A stretch of DNA of 64,000 nucleotides, taken from assembly GCF_900143085.1 (NCBI RefSeq), contig NZ_FRCZ01000001.1, positions 558,001-622,000 of the forward strand. The letters are read 5' to 3'. The DNA is from Gracilibacillus kekensis. GTDB lineage: Bacteria > Bacillota > Bacilli > Bacillales > Amphibacillaceae. The position numbers were made by a program, and so were the translations under genes. The notes under the pieces are model-generated. The model was not told the origin of the DNA. It worked only from the letters and a program-made list of their open reading frames with translations, and made no database searches. Positions 63,547 to 64,000 of this stretch are shown piece after piece. How positions within the stretch are numbered: position 1 is the stretch's first letter; each line of letters starts with the position of its first letter.

Positions 63547-63760
63547 AGGATCCACCCACTTAAATTGTAATTCGTTTTATATTGAATAAGTTTTGTCAAT
63601 GACAGATTTTATATACTCATTATTATGTTGCTATCTATATATTTTAGTCGATTCGTTGTTTAAATTAATCCCTGCTTCGTCCTTTAACTTCTGATGATCG
63701 GGACCGTGTATTAATTTATCAGTGGGTATTACAGACGCTAACTCCCTGATAAGTCTCACT

Positions 63761-64000
63761 TTATTTAGAGATAGATTCCGTTTCAAGCATCAAAATATCC
63801 TTCACATTTTCTTTATAGATATCTTTATTAAACACGCTATTGAATTTAAGCTTAAGATAGTTTGGAAAATTCAACTTATAAGAACCTTCTTTTACCACTA
63901 TATACTTTTCTTCACTCATTTCATAATTATTGATATTAAAATATAAGAAGTGCTTTAGTTTATTCATTCTATACATGTCTATTTTGATCGCTTTGCTTTG
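63761..64000 (-). CDS. C-terminal part of an unidentified protein (5' end off window)
   Basis: The frame is open from the right edge to a TAA at 63761 (about 79 residues). It is Lys/Asn/Tyr-rich and I do not recognise it. A second frame directly downstream, LIRELASVIPTDKLIHGPDH (about 63665-63760), also looks coding, so the gene may be frameshifted near 63760 and end near 63645. The interval 63547-63644 shows nothing. Confidence 0.4.
   Translation of the reverse strand, partial: QSKAIKIDMYRMNKLKHFLYFNINNYEMSEEKYIVVKEGSYKLNFPNYLKLKFNSVFNKDIYKENVKDILMLETESISK

Noticed and set aside
63722-63946. 74-codon plus-strand frame at the right edge
   Set aside because: Antisense to the more gene-like minus-strand frame that stays open to the window end; no ribosome-binding site.

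Overview
The window reads as chromosome of a low-GC, probably endospore-forming Bacillaceae species. Supporting signs are the low GC content, strong AGGAGG ribosome-binding sites, S-box and c-di-GMP-I riboswitches, a Spo0E-like protein, the DUF1659/DUF2922/YvrJ set, an LXG toxin and CapA/B/C-type exopolysaccharide regulators. Gene content resembles halophilic genera such as Gracilibacillus, Virgibacillus or Oceanobacillus, but the genus is a guess. I saw no rRNA, tRNA or CRISPR array.

Layout. The left edge (1-827) carries a partial UDP-glucuronate 4-epimerase. 1-3.4 kb holds a SAM riboswitch in front of a short-chain dehydrogenase and an NhaC-family transporter. 3.5-10.6 kb is accessory DNA: a Fic protein behind two matching palindromes, a frameshifted phage replication gene, an LXG/HNH toxin with its immunity gene and a truncated toxin copy, a broken XRE regulator, a Spo0E-like gene and a small XRE regulator.

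The core (10.9-41.6 kb, minus strand) is a large Wzx/Wzy-type surface polysaccharide locus. It encodes dTDP-L-rhamnose synthesis (rmlACDB), UDP-N-acetyl-L-fucosamine synthesis (capEFG), a PglF/EpsC dehydratase plus DegT aminotransferase, an initiating sugar transferase, glycosyltransferases, flippase and polymerase, GalU, and a CapA/CapB tyrosine-kinase module with one intact and one catalytically dead CapC-like phosphatase. It also contains a full sulfation branch: an SLC13 anion transporter, CysD, a CysN-CysC fusion, CysQ, and three sulfotransferase-like proteins. The natural reading is that the organism imports and activates sulfate to make a sulfated exopolysaccharide. At the head of the locus a c-di-GMP-I riboswitch with its own terminator controls a LuxR-type regulator whose receiver domain has lost key phosphorylation residues.

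42-47.9 kb is an alpha-glucoside uptake and hydrolysis operon. 48.4-52.5 kb is a Fur-type divergent siderophore-iron region. 52.5-57.9 kb has small housekeeping or unknown genes, a TPR-type (RRNPP-like) regulator and an LCP ligase. 58.3-63.5 kb returns to sugar-nucleotide genes (second GalU, UDP-glucose dehydrogenase, TagO/WecA) mixed with decayed copies of an epimerase and a nucleotidyltransferase.

A family of intergenic arrays with an exact 21-nt period (core CACGGGATAA and its complement) recurs at 42.3, 48.3, 55.8 and, decayed, 62.2 kb. A second, unrelated 21-nt tandem repeat lies at 53.0 kb.
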